64,000 nucleotides of DNA from Diphasiastrum complanatum (Eukaryota; Streptophyta; Lycopodiopsida; Lycopodiales; Lycopodiaceae), in NCBI GenBank assembly GCA_029204225.1, contig CM055095.1:24165641-24229640 (forward strand). Direction: 5' to 3'. This document shows, piece after piece, positions 43,401-55,683 of this stretch. A program made the translations under genes and the position numbers. The notes beneath the pieces are model-generated. The model had not been told where the DNA came from. It did not search any database and saw only the letters and a program-made list of their open reading frames with translations. Numbering within the stretch: the stretch's first letter is position 1; each line of letters starts with the position of its first letter.

Positions 43401-44137
43401 ATGATATTTCGATTGATGTAAATCTAGCTCATCAACACTATCATTGCACAAAAACCACCACTTGTTAGCTTGATTAGACTAAGCCAAATCATGATCTTTA
43501 TACTAGTCAGAATGGCTTTCAAACAGTCTCCATATGAATCGTGTTTTTCATATTAATCTCATTCACCACTGTTGTGCTCGTCATATTGATTATCATAATC
43601 ACAGTACAATTGATTTTCAAATTCGGAATAACTCTCATATTCATGATAAGAATTAGAATTAGAATCCATTTTGTAAATCGAAAAAAGATATGATGTAAAA
43701 TTTATATAGAATCTATAGGTTATAAGTCCACTGAGTTGAATAGAATGGATAGAAGAAATAATTGATATATAATATATTTTTCAAAATTTGTTTTTTGGTT
43801 TGTACACCCACCAATTCAAGAACACTCATTCATGTCTTTCTTGTTTTTTGTGGAGGCTCAATTAATTCATTCGTACTTCGACACTATCAGTTTTGATGAT
43901 TAATAAGAATCATTTATAGAGTAACTCTACTTGTCGTTTGATCAATATGATGAATGTGTATTTAGTACGAGAGGTGAATTGGGTTTGAACTTACTGTTTG
44001 AGATCTAATGGTAGTCTTAGATGCCTTAATTATCTTTGTTCAATCAATTTGATCCATTTATCTTATGTTTCGTACTAGCACTCTTACGAAATTTGCAAAA
44101 AGATTATTTCATGTTGTTCTGACAGGGTTCTACCTGT
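40481..44137. other. 3.7 kb without a recognised gene
   Basis: AT-rich. The only frame with protein-like composition is 41943-42188 on the minus strand (81 codons, including EVEEWSDMLHSWRSHICTKG); I do not recognise it. Two ACACGTGT-like G-box words lie at about 42328 and 42661. 43540-43680 reads on the minus strand as an Asn/Tyr/Glu-rich peptide of unknown origin. No LTR ends or primer-binding sites were seen. Confidence 0.35.
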
Positions 44138-45880
44138 CTATAAGGATATCACAGGAGAAAACAAAGGCCACAGAACATGAAGCACCAAAACAGTGACAAA
44201 GCTGGTCACTGTAAAAACCACTATCGAAGCAAGACCTCCAAGGGCTAAAGCAGCTGCAATAACCAGACTAGCAACTACAGTTAACTCCAACATGATCCTC
44301 CCAGAAATTGAAAATGCCACAGGGTGTGGGGCACTAGGAGGACATCACATATGGCTGCACAATAAATTTGGAAAGTTTGTGTAAGAAATCTTAACACTTA
44401 TGAACAGAATAGCCAGATCCAAATACTAACCAGAAAACAATAAAAAACTATATCACTTTCACACAAAGAGCAGTATTTAACAAAAACACAGTCATGTATG
44501 GAAAGGAATATGCAGGATAATTTCAGAATAGATATTGAACCAACTGCAAGCTTGAGTTTCATGTTTCAAAGAGGCAATGTAGGCTGATGAAATGCTCAAC
44601 TGTGAAGTACGTTTCAACCTCACGCTGAGGTCCCTTATAAAGGTTCAGCACAGCTTTTGACTGATCTTGATATAAGTGCATAACCCTGTTAGACCAAGCG
44701 GACAACGCAATATCAGCAAGAACATAAATGATTTTCTAAAAGAGATGAAAGGTACTCTGCAGCATATGCAAGAACAACATCCACATTCATGGACATAAGA
44801 CAAATGAAGTTGCATAAGTCAGAACTGTAGTCCTTGAACACCCATGCAAGCAGATTGACTTTTCCACTTAGTCATCGTCCATGCACAAAGCAGCAAGCAA
44901 ACACGAAGCCGAGTTCTAGTCTCCTTGCATATTGTTCCGGAAGACTGGCTAGATGAGACTTTGCCAATAATCTTCCGGTTAAGAACAGCAAGGAACATAA
45001 AGGTTAGTTTGAGATTTCTTGCATGTGCCCACCATTTCTGTGTATGCAACACCTCCTCTCCAGGGATGCTCTTCAGATCAACAATAAAGTCCGAATACGA
45101 ATAGCCGCCTCTGGGAGATGATACACCTCGATCTTATTAACTCCACCTGATTTGCATTCACAGCCTTGACAAAATCCTGAAAGCTCATCTCTGGAAGAAC
45201 TGCCAAGTTCCTATTGAATTCATGAACTTCTGGAAGGCGATCTTTGAAAGCCTCTTCTGGAACGTACAGATAACCCTTGTATTCTCTCAAAAGATCTGGA
45301 AGGTACACAGGTCGTCGAGAAGGCTGCGTTTTTTCTTCTTCCAAGGGACTAGTCGTGTCTCGTTACACCGTTGACTCAGGCATGCCAAAAGTCTCTAAAG
45401 CTAGTACTATCCTCTTTAGTAAAGGTACATTCAAGAGCTGCCTTTCTTGAAGAGTATAAAGTCTTCCATCAATCAGATACCTTGGTTCTACCTGGCTTGG
45501 CTTCTCCCTTAACAGCTTCTTGACAAAATCGTCCTTATTCTCGTCATTTGGTGACTCTACACTCACATCATCACCTGAAGCCTCTTGTACTTGTTGAGAT
45601 GCATAGATGGCAAACTTATTTGACCTTTTTCGAATAAGCTCAGAGGATCCTTTCAACCTAAGAAATTGATCCATCCTCCTCCTTACACTGGCTTTATACT
45701 GTCTGCTTTGTACTCCTTTGAAAACCCTTAGCTGATTTAAAGGTGAAACAAGACCCCCTCCACAAACCTGCCTCTTCCTCTCAAATTGATCTTCCCAGAC
45801 CATAGCTTTCTGTCCTGAAATATGGAGTTCAATAAGTTCTGCATTAGGTTGCTTCTGAGTCAGGCAATTCTCTTTCAAGG
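44138..45880 (-). pseudogene. FTSHI1: FTSHI1 (ARC1)-like pseudogene, N-terminal exons
   Basis: Homologue of the inactive chloroplast FtsH-like protein FTSHI1 (ARC1). Exon 1 (about 45880-44870): DDFVKKLLREKPSQVEPRYL, RPVYLPDLLREYKGYLYVPE, MSFQDFVKAVNANQVEL and, after a frameshift, DFIVDLKSIPGEEVLHTQKW. Exon 2 (about 44696-44590): KAVLNLYKGPQREVETYF. Exon 3 (about 44366-44138): VAFSISGRIMLEL plus a hydrophobic membrane segment. Upstream, a basic, Ser/Arg-rich N-terminus fits a transit peptide. A TAA stop near 45363, a frameshift near 45120 and loss of the AAA and protease-like domains make it non-functional. Confidence 0.85.
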
Positions 45881-48201
45881 ATCATAAACCTTGATGTCAA
45901 AATCAAAACTTCTTACATAACATAGTTTTACTCACAAGTCTTTGATCAATAAGCGAACCAAGGAACCCATGATAGTGTAGATACGTTAGCTACTAGATGG
46001 TATATATTTACATTGCATATAATTTTTACTTTTTGCTATGAATGACAATAGCAAATTTGATTGTAACATTGCTTATGATATAAGATGATGAGTTTGTCCT
46101 TATACCTACATTTAGGACTTTTCTTCAATTAAAAAATATGATTCTGGACAGGGATCTGGATTTGGAAAGTCCCTAATGCCATGTAGCAGCATAATTCTGG
46201 GCCACTACCAAATCTAGACATGGTCCTAAATGGCCATTCTAGAAGAAACTTTGGTATATACTTGTGAGCATATTTATATTCATGCAAGAACATTATAATA
46301 GAGCAAAAGTCCCCAATTGAGTGTGAATCTCTAACTAGAATTGCAAGAAAAATCATCAATGAAAGGCAAAGAACTGAAGAACAATCCTAAAGTCACTGCC
46401 TCCCAAGCCGTCCAACAAAGGGCTTCGTTTTTTGAGCTCTCCCTTAAAGAAGCTCTCAATCAAATTAGAATGGAATAAAACAGAAACTTCAAACAACTTT
46501 ATTAATGATCACTGAAACCAACTGTCTATGGGAACAATTACAGCATGTTCAAGTAACAAAACAATCATTTCACAGAAATTCTATCAAAATAAGTAGAGCT
46601 CTACCGAATTATTCATCTAATAAAGACTTCATGAAGACTTTTCTATGCATATGAGCTTTGGTGGTGTAGCTTCCAATGATGTGCATATCTTTTTGATTGA
46701 GGAAGTTATATATCGAATGGCTTGCAATCACAAACAACTCCCTAAGCTCTTGCTGGACGTTGTGTAAGCTTTTGCATTCCATGGCATGGTGCTATTCTAT
46801 CTCCACTTCCCGTTTTGTGATAGGAAGCAAAATATTCGCTCCATTTCAACTTAGATGGATTCCATGTCCCCGTCTATACATTAAATTAGTACATAACCGT
46901 GAGATAGCTTGCTCTTCCTCAAAGAAATGTTGGTGATAATGTAGTGTTGGGCAAGTTTTGCAATGGCTGCATATATCCAGTCATTGTGATTAATGGCCGA
47001 ATTTATCTGATAGGCTTCTTGAAATGGACATCATCAATTCTTTTGGGAAGGCTTACAAATCGTGAGTTACTTTAGGCCATTTGTCCTGATTTTCCAGTGT
47101 GCAAGCCACTATATACTTCCTTGTTATTGAGGTAATTTTACTTTTTGGGCCTCTAATCTTGGCAGAATGATCACCTTGCAACAACTTATGGAAATATTAG
47201 TATCATGGCTATGGCTTCCCAAAGGGGGGAAGTCTGCATCAACGAAGAATATGGGATATTGAGACTTAATTTGCTTGAAAGTTCACTCCCAAACAAGATG
47301 CCGATAGACATTTTTGCACCCTTTCAATTTTCAACCATCTACCACAAGTGATAGTACCTCCCGAGATTCCACATTCATAAAGCAACATCAATGTGGAAAA
47401 TGCTTCAAGTAATGTCCACTTTTTGTGTCGCAACTATGGTATACATCTATTCTTCAACATGTTGCTTCCATTGCAAAATATGTTTTCCAACTTCCCATTT
47501 ATCTTTTATATGAGCAAGCATCCCATGACGATTAGCATACTTCATCCATCTACTATCATTTTTACATGAATTAATGGCAATTTGTCTTTGCTGATTTTTT
47601 GCGATCAACATTGCAAAAGCTGCGGAAGTTACTAGCCCTCTTGCACTTGGTTTCCAACCTATTTCAGCTATGAATCAAGCATGGAAGCCCACATATTTCA
47701 ACCACATTGAAAAGAGGTCAAAATGACTTATTCAAGCCTTGTTTTTTGACTATGAAGTCAGTAATCAGCCAGTTCTTGGTTGAGAAAAGCAAGTGTTTCA
47801 GCCCATGCTATGCCAAGAAGAGCTTCTTGAAACATGATAAAGATGCCTTGGTTTTCTACGTGAAGATTTGGCCATGCTATGTGTGAGAGGCAACCTTCTG
47901 TTGAAGCTTAGGTGAGAAAGTTTTGAAGTGTGCAAATCTTCAAAGCCAATGAAGTGCAAACAAAAATTAGCCTGAAGTGCAGTTATCTAGACCTTCAAAA
48001 AAGGGACAAAACATCAATTTCAATGGGACTCCAGTGTGAAATTTCAGAGAAATGGACTCATTTTGATCCGCAAAAGATCAATAAGAGTGATTGGTAACTT
48101 GGAATCTTGATCTATATCAAAACTAGCATCCAAATCTAGCTTCTACTTGAAAATTTCTATATATCCAAGCAAGAACAACCACAAATAATGATCCAAAGGC
48201 T
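45881..48201. other. 2.3 kb without a recognised gene
   Basis: No frame longer than about 80 codons has a recognisable motif. The minus-strand stretch at 46370-46450 (ESFFKGELKKRSPLLDGLGG) and the plus-strand one at 47170-47450 have protein-like composition but no match I can name. It separates the FTSHI1 fragment from a gypsy protease relic. Confidence 0.35.
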
Positions 48202-48930
48202 TCACACGTGTGAAGTACAGCAAGTGCCATCCTCCACTACCGCCTGCCTGTTCGCCTGATCTATTTCAATTGATGAAACAACTTCGACTCCTTCAGCCGC
48301 AAATGAAACAACTTCGACTCCTAATTCAGCCGCAAATAAATTGATTACCGTGGACAGATGGGCTTCTCCAACTAGTATGTAATCAAGAAACAAGATGGCT
48401 AGATGTAAATTTTCCTCAGATTCCTCCGACATCGGATGGAATGGTAAATTTTCAACCGTTTCCACGCCCATCGGCCATAGCGCCGAATCGATGCATCCCT
48501 GATGTGTTTGTAATTGAAACTTCTTTCCTTCGGCAAAGATAGTGATGACTCATGTTGCCCAATCATGTAGTGCTTTTGTGGCTCGGAGCTAAGGCCTGTC
48601 TAATAAAACGGGATAGACATCTGCGCCTTTTGGTATTCGCAGAACAACAAAGTTCAACAAAAATTGCAAGCCTTTAATACTGACTGGTACTATCCGGATT
48701 TCCCCTAGTGGAGAACCCCTTGTATGATTAGCCATGCGAATGACTAATTGAGTCTTCTGTAAGGGCATGTTGCTTAACTTACTGTATGTATCTTCAGACA
48801 TGATATTTACGTCGGCTCCCCCATTAATCTGGACATCGCTAATATCAATGCCTTGAATGGTAATCACCAATGTGGGAACAATGTCTGGTTCCGTAGATTG
48901 CACAATAGTGTTACTTGCTGCTGAAGGTAG
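48202..48930 (-). pseudogene. Gypsy element 3 protease
   Basis: 48903-48589: IQGIDISDVQINGGADVNIM, in which the retropepsin D-G-G-A site reads N-G-G-A, so the catalytic aspartate appears lost. SKLSNMPLQKTQLVIRMANH, GLQFLLNFVVLRIPKGADVY and VLLDRP follow, the standard retropepsin order. The reading continues in other frames with LRATKALHDWAT and into 48471-48202, a linker like that of gypsy element 1. A short tandem duplication (TTCAGCCGCAAAT and neighbours) is at 48284-48335. Confidence 0.78.
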
Positions 48931-49260
48931 TCCTTACAATAGCTTACACCCAGGTAGCTTGGTATGTATGGACTCTACAAAATAAGGGGCAATCTGAATC
49001 AATTGACCGACTATAACCTGAAATTTATAATTGCTCACAAAATTTGCAATTTGGTCAGCTACAATATTGCTGGAGTTGGTTCAGCACCTCCTGTGTAACT
49101 TTGGCCATACATTGGAAGCGTGCTGCCCGAGTACGACCAACATGTACCACATCCATCGCGCGAAGAACATTAGATTGCCCCAAATCCGAACCGCTCGCAC
49201 CTGAAGACATTGGTAAGGATTCTACGCCTACCTACGATAACTCTACCCACAACTGAAAAT
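48931..49260 (-). pseudogene. Gypsy element 3 gag end, degraded
   Basis: Upstream of the protease on the same strand: a frame with SGASGSDLGQSNVLRAMDVV, HVGRTRAARFQCMAKVTQEV followed by stops. Position and strand suggest the gag C-terminus; no zinc knuckle is clear. Low-information assignment. Confidence 0.4.
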
Positions 49261-49888
49261 TGTTTGTATCCAGAGTACACAACCTAGGGGAATGTGGCAA
49301 TGGAACCAAAAAGGTGTTAGGAGATGATTTGGTCATCTAACTACCTGGTCTAGCTATGGCTTACTATTAACTATGGCTTAAACTTAAACTGTTATCACAA
49401 CAAGAGTAACCTAACAAGTACACATCCACACTAAATCCGACTCATCAATCATTCACACAGTACGATAAAACCAGCAAACTCATTCGCATTTCACAATTAT
49501 GTTATTACAACATCATGTCGTAGTTGGTAGAGTATAGTGATTCCCTAAAATCAGACACCCGCATCACAAGACTCATTTGAAGAGTATGACAATCCTCAAT
49601 TCACTTAAACTACAATGGTCACCAATCTATTACATAAACTTGCAATACTGAACAGTAGTCAGAGCCCACATCATCATCGCTCAAAAGGTCTTAAGCAAGG
49701 CAACACTTCTTGCGACCTACAACCTGACATGAACTCTCAGATACTGATCGAATCGTGCTGAATCGTGCTCAACTTTCACCCTTTCTGACGCTTGATCACA
49801 CTTCTGCTCACTAGTGCTAATGATCAAGAATTGTTAAAAATTGTAAAACATATCTATCATATGCTTGTTTATATTTTGGGGGTCTTAC
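49261..49888. other. Non-coding flank of the GC-rich LTR element
   Basis: No frame or motif recognised. It ends at the target duplication CTTAC (49884-49888). AT-rich at its right end. Confidence 0.4.
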
Positions 49889-51973
49889 TGTAGCGCAGAC
49901 ATCCCAAAGGGAGCCAGGAACTACGACTTAGCTTCCCAGCCTTCAACTCTTGCCATCCAAACCCACTTGACATACAAGTAGCCAACTCGCCAACAATGAT
50001 CAGACTTAACCAACTTGAAGTTCCTGAAAACCAACATTGAGATCCAACCTGGCGCCATGCCAGATCGGGGGTCCCGATGTGGGTGACTTCCCTTCAAGCA
50101 AGCCGCCCGGCATACATCAAACTTAACCAACTCGAAACTTTGTTACAAACGAGTAACATCCAATCCAAGCAAGAGGTCTGACTTACATCAGACTTAACCA
50201 ACTGAAAGCTACGTCACGAGTGCTGGAAGCCAACCTGGCGCCACGCCAGACTGGACAGCCATAAACAGGTAACTTCCAGCCAAGCAAGCCATCCAACTCA
50301 GCCGACAGGTTAGAGTCTGTTCCCAAGAGCTTAACCCACTCACGTTCATGCAAGGAACACTCAGAACCACAAGCCGCGACAGATATGGAAACAACCAGTT
50401 CTTGGACCAAATGGTCCCGACAGCATACCGCTAGCGCCAAGAACCGAATGGTCCCGACGGTGTTGCGCCGGTGCCTCAAAGGGCGCTGGGACTTGAGCGG
50501 CTTCCCCAACACGCGCTTAAGTCTAACATTCATCCATCATGCACTTACGTAAAAGCCAACTCAGAAATGTAACAAGCTTAACCATTCAGACTTAAGAAAA
50601 CTAAAATCCCAACCAACCCGAAAGCCAACTCAGAATCCGTCCCCAAAAGGTAACCAAAGGCAAAGACAAGCCACACATGAAACCCAAGGCATAGTGGTCG
50701 CCAAACTGACCGATTGGCATAGCGGTAAGCCCCATGTCGATGACAGGGACCCTTAGGCGCCAGCGATTCAAAAAGGTTGTAGTAAGGGTCCTTCCACTTG
50801 GACCAGTCCCGGAGGTGAAACCGAAATGGTAATCATCCCCAAGGATCAACTTTATTAGATTTGGAAGAGGTTACATTCATACATAGACTGACCGGTCTCG
50901 GGGCCACCAACACGTGCTGGGCATTGTGCCTGGCTCGTGCTGGTAGAGGGAGTTGAGACCTGGCGACTGGATTCCTGGCGCTGGTTGAGCTGCCCAAGTT
51001 TCTGTCTGCCGGACTCCCCCTATAGTTCTGCTGTGATTCTGCGCACCCCCTCTAGTTTGAAACATAGTGCTTTCTGGTAAAGCACACTTTTTAGGACTTA
51101 GTTTTTATTTTGCTGATTAAGCTTGGCAAGCTTGGAAGAATCAGTCTGGCTCCCGGACATGGGTCTCGGGAGCCGTCCCGGCGGCCGAATCAACTTGCTT
51201 TCTTGACTAGGCCATGACTCGAGCTCCAGAGCTAGCTCATGACTTGTGACTACTTGACTGGCTCACCACAGGTCGGAGGCTCAGTCCTTGACGTTCTAAC
51301 TTGCTCTGGGACCTTAGAGAGTGTCACCCCTTTGAGTCTTACAGGGCACGCTGGGTGCACCCGAGTCAGCTTTACAACAAATGGCATACCGCTGGCGTCC
51401 CGGGATACGATCCTCAGCTATGTGCCAACTTAAAAATTTGGAAGCGGCCTTACAACTGGCGCTTTTACCGAACACTGAAACCCAGAAGGTAATCAAAGTC
51501 AGTTTGAGGAAAATCCCACTTTATTGATAGATCTGAGAAGGTTACATTTCAAGTGTGTGACTGACCCTAGTCTCCGGGGCGCTAGCATGCCAAGGCGAGA
51601 GCCATGACAACATTCCAGCAAGGGAGACTAAGACTTGGTTGGAGCTCGCCCTGAGTCGCAACCCGCACTCCCCTATAGTATTGGTGTGATTCGGCACCCC
51701 CCCTCATAGCAAGCACTCTACCCATGCTTCCTTTAATCATGCCTAGATTGTGTGAGGTGATTGCACATCGATCTGAGCTCTCTGGGCTCCGCTAGAACCG
51801 ATCAAAGATTTTCAGCCATAGGAACTTGGCGTCGGCTGGATTATGGTCACAGTGGCGCCTGGAGCGGTGCCGGCGCCGTTGGCGCCGGGAGCAGCAGGGG
51901 CGCTGCTGGCGCTGGAGACATAGCTGGCGCCGATGGCACCGGAAGTAAAGCTTGTAAAGGTAGCTTTACAACA
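49889..51973 (-). repeat. LARD 3' LTR, 2,085 bp, with extra module
   Basis: Starts TGTAGCGCAGACATCCC and ends GCTTTACAACA on the plus strand. Compared with the other LTR it has about 0.9 kb more (from about 50460 to 51385). The extra part is a diverged copy of the module ending in CCCCTATAGT..GTGTGATTC..GCACCCCC, so the LTR carries two such modules. Confidence 0.85.
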
Positions 51974-53220
51974 TCCACCTCACCTTTATAAAATCTGATG
52001 TCCTCATCAGATGTCGGATTAAAGTAAAGGTGTCTCCCAATTAAAATGACTATACATTTAAGCTGCTTGGCACAATAATCAATTTACTGGCCACTTTTTA
52101 TTAACATTAAAGCTGGCACACCACAAGTCGGAGGCTCAGCTCTTTGTACTGAAAGATTACATAACTTGAAAATATATCTTTGTCTGGGAAAAGCGTAGAT
52201 TTGATGTCGCTTTCGTAAAACCCAAAAACCTTATTAATTGGTGACAGAGGCCGTTCTTTGAAATGTTCGCCCCTGTCGCTTCTGACTTTCGACTTTGGAA
52301 CTCCTTTGAGCTCCTGATTTGTCCTTGATGCACTTTGTGTTGAGCTCCTTGAGCTCCAGATTTGTTCAGTTCCGCACAAGTATCAGAGCTCCCTGAGCCA
52401 AATGATTTATCGTTTGATTGCCCACTTTATGGTCCACTCCGTGCCTTGTTGCTTTTGCACCTTGATTTCTCTCCTTGTCTTGAAGTAGCTCTTTGAATCA
52501 GCCCAAATGTAACCATTGACCTCGTGGAAAGCCAAAGGGTCGCACCAGTTTGATCCGCATCCGAACTATCTCTTCGCGTTTGTTTGAAGCACCATGTCCG
52601 TCGCGCAAAACTTGACTTTCACAATTCCATCACTGGTCAGTTGACTCACAGTCAAAATAAGAAGTGTACATCGAGCTTGGCTTCAAGTAGCTCTTTTTGA
52701 ATCAGACACATGCACCCAGAGTTTGCACTAGTCCGATCTCAATGCGAACTGTCCCTTAGCGTCCGTTCGAAATACCAAGTCTCTCATGCAAGACTCAACT
52801 TTCACAGTTCCTTCATTGATCAGCTGCCTTACACGTAACACAAGCTAGTGTACTCATATGTTTCCTCATCATTGCTGGTCTAGAGAAAGCCTATAACAAA
52901 CTTTCCTTTCCACAGCAAAAACTTGTCAACTTATTAGGTCCAAAGTTCGCCAGTCTCCTCGTGTGAGTATGGCTAGGTCACCTTGAATTTGCCCCCATTT
53001 TGATCAACTTTCATTCAAAATTTGCCCCAAGAGAGAGGTGTGTTGATAGTTCCCCTCCACTTATAAAATCAGCTGATCGGACTTAGAGTAGAGTTCTTCA
53101 GACAAAAAGCCTTTCCAACACTTTGCTTCCCATCTGCTAGGATTATGGCTCGATCCAACTTGTTGCCAATCTCTGAAGAGGATCCTAGTCTTTCCCCTTT
53201 GAGGAAAAACCCAACTGATA

Positions 53221-53725
53221 CTGGATATCACCCATGCTCAGTGAGTTTCAGTTCCGAAGGTGGCCGTCCCAAAATGAAGACCAATTGCTCCATAGAAGAT
53301 CTCCCTTGAAATTGCCCTTTCCAACTTTGACTTCCTGCTTGCGCCTGGTGGGCGTTGTCGCAAATGAAACTAACGCAAGAAACAGGCTAACCATCCATCC
53401 TTTGCAAACACTGAGTCGTTTCGTTGCCATTCACGTGCGAGTACTTGAACTGCAAATCCGCCCCACAGATTCTGGATATCACCCATGCTCAGTGAGTTTC
53501 AGTTCCGAAGGTGGCCGTCCCAAAATGAAGACCACCTGCTCCATAGAAGATCTCCCCTGAAATTGCCCTTTCCAACTTTTGACTTCCTGCTTGCGTCTGG
53601 TGGGCGTTGTCGCAAATGAAACTATCCCAAGAAACAGGCTAGCCATCCATCCTTTGCAAACATTGAGTCATTTTGTTGCCGTTCACGTGCGAGTACTTGA
53701 ACTGCAAATCCGCCCCACAGATTCT
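53221..53725. repeat. 251 bp tandem duplication
   Basis: Two units starting at 53221 and 53472, each beginning CTGGATATCACCCATGCTCA and ending CGCCCCACAGATTCT. They differ at only a handful of positions, so the duplication is younger than most changes in the element. Confidence 0.88.
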
Positions 53726-54446
53726 GTAGTCCTCTTTGTTTGATGGTATCAGCCTTCAAAAGAAAAGGTTCCTTCTCGAGCCATTAGCTCCTTGTATCAC
53801 AAGCAATCATGCAAACCAGGCAAAGCACGAGTACTAAGACTCACCACGAATACATACAAGTAAGACACTCAAGCAGGTTTACTAACAAGTAACAAAGACA
53901 AGGTCCCCCTTTGAGATAGTCCTGCCAATGGACCTTTGCCTGGCCGCGCCCATACAAATCGATCATGGAATCAGCCCACATAGGACACCCCTCCAACTAT
54001 CCGTGCTTTCACCATTAAGCAGCATATTGCCTCAGTCACGCCCCACCACTTTTTGGTTGATAGCCCTTATAGCTAAACGATCGGCAACTAACCACCCGTG
54101 CTTTACACCCGAATTCGAGCAGCATCTCTGTATCAATGGTTAACCCGTACAGTTCAAATATGTCGCCCTGCACCCCACAAGGTACAGACCGTGATTTCAC
54201 CTCCCTAGGCAGCACTTTGTCTCATCCGTCCTACGTGCAGACAGTGCTAGGCTCGAACCACGAGAACTGACCGTGCTTACACCTCAAGGGCAGCACCTTG
54301 ACTCATCAAGTCCCCCGTTCTGTCGACCACCCCGACCGTGGACACACCCATGCTTACACTATGGGCAGCACCTTGCACAACAATTGTCTTGATGAACCCC
54401 AAATCGTGGCCATTTCCGTGAGATCCGCATAGCTGACCGGCCAGTC

Positions 54447-54459
54447 GGCTCTGATACCA
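54447..54459 (-). promoter_or_regulatory. LARD primer-binding site
   Basis: Minus strand TGGTATCAGAGCC, exact over 13 bases, two bases after the LTR end (..GCGCTACA at 54462). Confidence 0.9.
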
Positions 54460-54461
54460 CA

Positions 54462-55678
54462 TGTAGCGCAGGCATCCCAAAGGGAGCCGGGAACCACGAC
54501 TTAGCTTCCCAACCTTCAACTCTTGCCATCCAAACCCACTTGACATACAAGCAGCCAACTCGCCAACAACGATCAGACTTAACCAACTTGAAGTTCGTGA
54601 AAACCAACATTGAGATCCAACCTGGCGCCATGCCAGATCGGGGGTCCCGATGTGGGTGACTTCCCTCCAAGCAAGCCGCCCGACATACATCAAACTTAAC
54701 CAACTCGAAGCTTTGTTACAAACGAGTAACATCCAATCCAAACAAGCGGTTTGACTTACATCAGACTTAACCAACTGAAAGCTTCGTCACGAGCGCTGGA
54801 AGCCAACCTGGCGCCACGCCAGACTGGACAGCCATAAACAGGTAACTTCCACTTAAGCAAGCCATCCAACTCAGCCGACAAGTTAGAGCCCGTTCCCCAA
54901 GAGCTTAACCCATTCACGTTTATGCAAGGAACACTCAGAACCACAAGCCGCGACAGATATGGAAACAACCAGTTCCTGGACCAAATGGTCCCGACAGCAT
55001 ACCGCTGGCGCCACAGACCGAATGGTCCCGACGGCATACCGCTGGCGTCCCTGGATACGACCCTCAGCTATGTGCCAACTTAAAAATTTGGAAGCGGCCT
55101 TACAACTGGCGCTTTTACCGAACACTGAAACCCAGAAGGTAATCAGAGTCAATTTGAGAAAAATCCCATTTTATTGATAAATCTGAGAAGGTTACATTTC
55201 AAGTGTGTGACCGACCCTAGTCTCCGGGGCGCTAGCATGCCAAGGCGAGAGCCATGACAACATTCCAGCAAGGGAGGCTGAGACTTGGTTGGAGCTCGTC
55301 CTGAGTCGCAACCCGCACTCCCCTATAGTATTGGTGTGATTCGGCACCCCCCTCATACCAAGCACTCTATCCAAGCTGGTAAAGCACGTTTTTCTCTCTC
55401 TAGGATTTTCTCTTTCTAGAAAGTCATTTTCTCTCTCTAGATTTTATTGATCCCCAGGCTTCCTTTAATCATGCCGAGATCGTGTGAGGTGATTGCACAT
55501 CGATCTAAGCTCTCTGGACTCCGCTAGAACCGATCAAAGATTTTCAGCCATAGGAACTTGGCTCCGACTGGATTCTGATCACAGTGGCGCCGGGAGCAGC
55601 AGGGGTGCTGCTGGCGCCGGAGACATAGCTGGCGCCGATGGCGCCAGAAGTAAAGCTTGTAAAGGTAGCTTTACAACA
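54462..55678 (-). repeat. LARD 5' LTR, 1,217 bp
   Basis: Collinear with the left LTR except for the missing 0.9 kb module; the join lies at GGTCCCGACGG|CATACCGCTGG (about 55040). A pyrimidine-rich TTTCTCTCTCTAG repeat occurs at 55390-55445, absent from the other LTR. The start on the minus strand is TGTTGTAAAGCTACC. Confidence 0.87.
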
Positions 55679-55683
55679 CCTAC

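Larger units (their letters stand above)
51974..54461 (-). other. LARD internal region, non-coding
   Basis: No gag, pol or other recognisable coding sequence; frames are short and compositionally poor. Contains a diverged tandem repeat of about 195 bp (about 52480-52860, shared words include AAGTAGCTCTTT and ACTTTCACA) and a nearly identical 251 bp tandem repeat (53221-53725). Confidence 0.7.
49889..55678 (-). mobile_element. LARD-like non-autonomous LTR element
   Basis: Two related GC-rich LTRs (49889-51973 and 54462-55678), TG...CA, flank a 2,488 bp internal region without gag or pol. Target duplication CTTAC (49884-49888) and CCTAC (55679-55683), one mismatch. The primer-binding site lies left of the right LTR, so the element runs on the minus strand. 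A purine-rich AAAGGTGAGGTGGA (minus) abuts the left LTR as polypurine tract. Large LTRs with no coding capacity match the definition of large retrotransposon derivatives (LARDs). Confidence 0.88.

Noticed and set aside
43540-43720. Possible plastid-derived DNA
   Set aside because: AT-rich with an Asn/Tyr-rich peptide on the minus strand, but I could not match it to any plastid gene.
43950-43990. TTTAGTACGAGAGGTGAA, similar to the sarcin-ricin loop of large-subunit rRNA
   Set aside because: Only about 14 bases match and neither flank resembles rRNA; chance match is likely.
50183-55152. Several Ser/Gly/Leu-rich minus-strand frames of 60-165 codons
   Set aside because: They lie in both LTRs of the GC-rich element, show no conserved domain, and are not kept in frame between the two LTRs.
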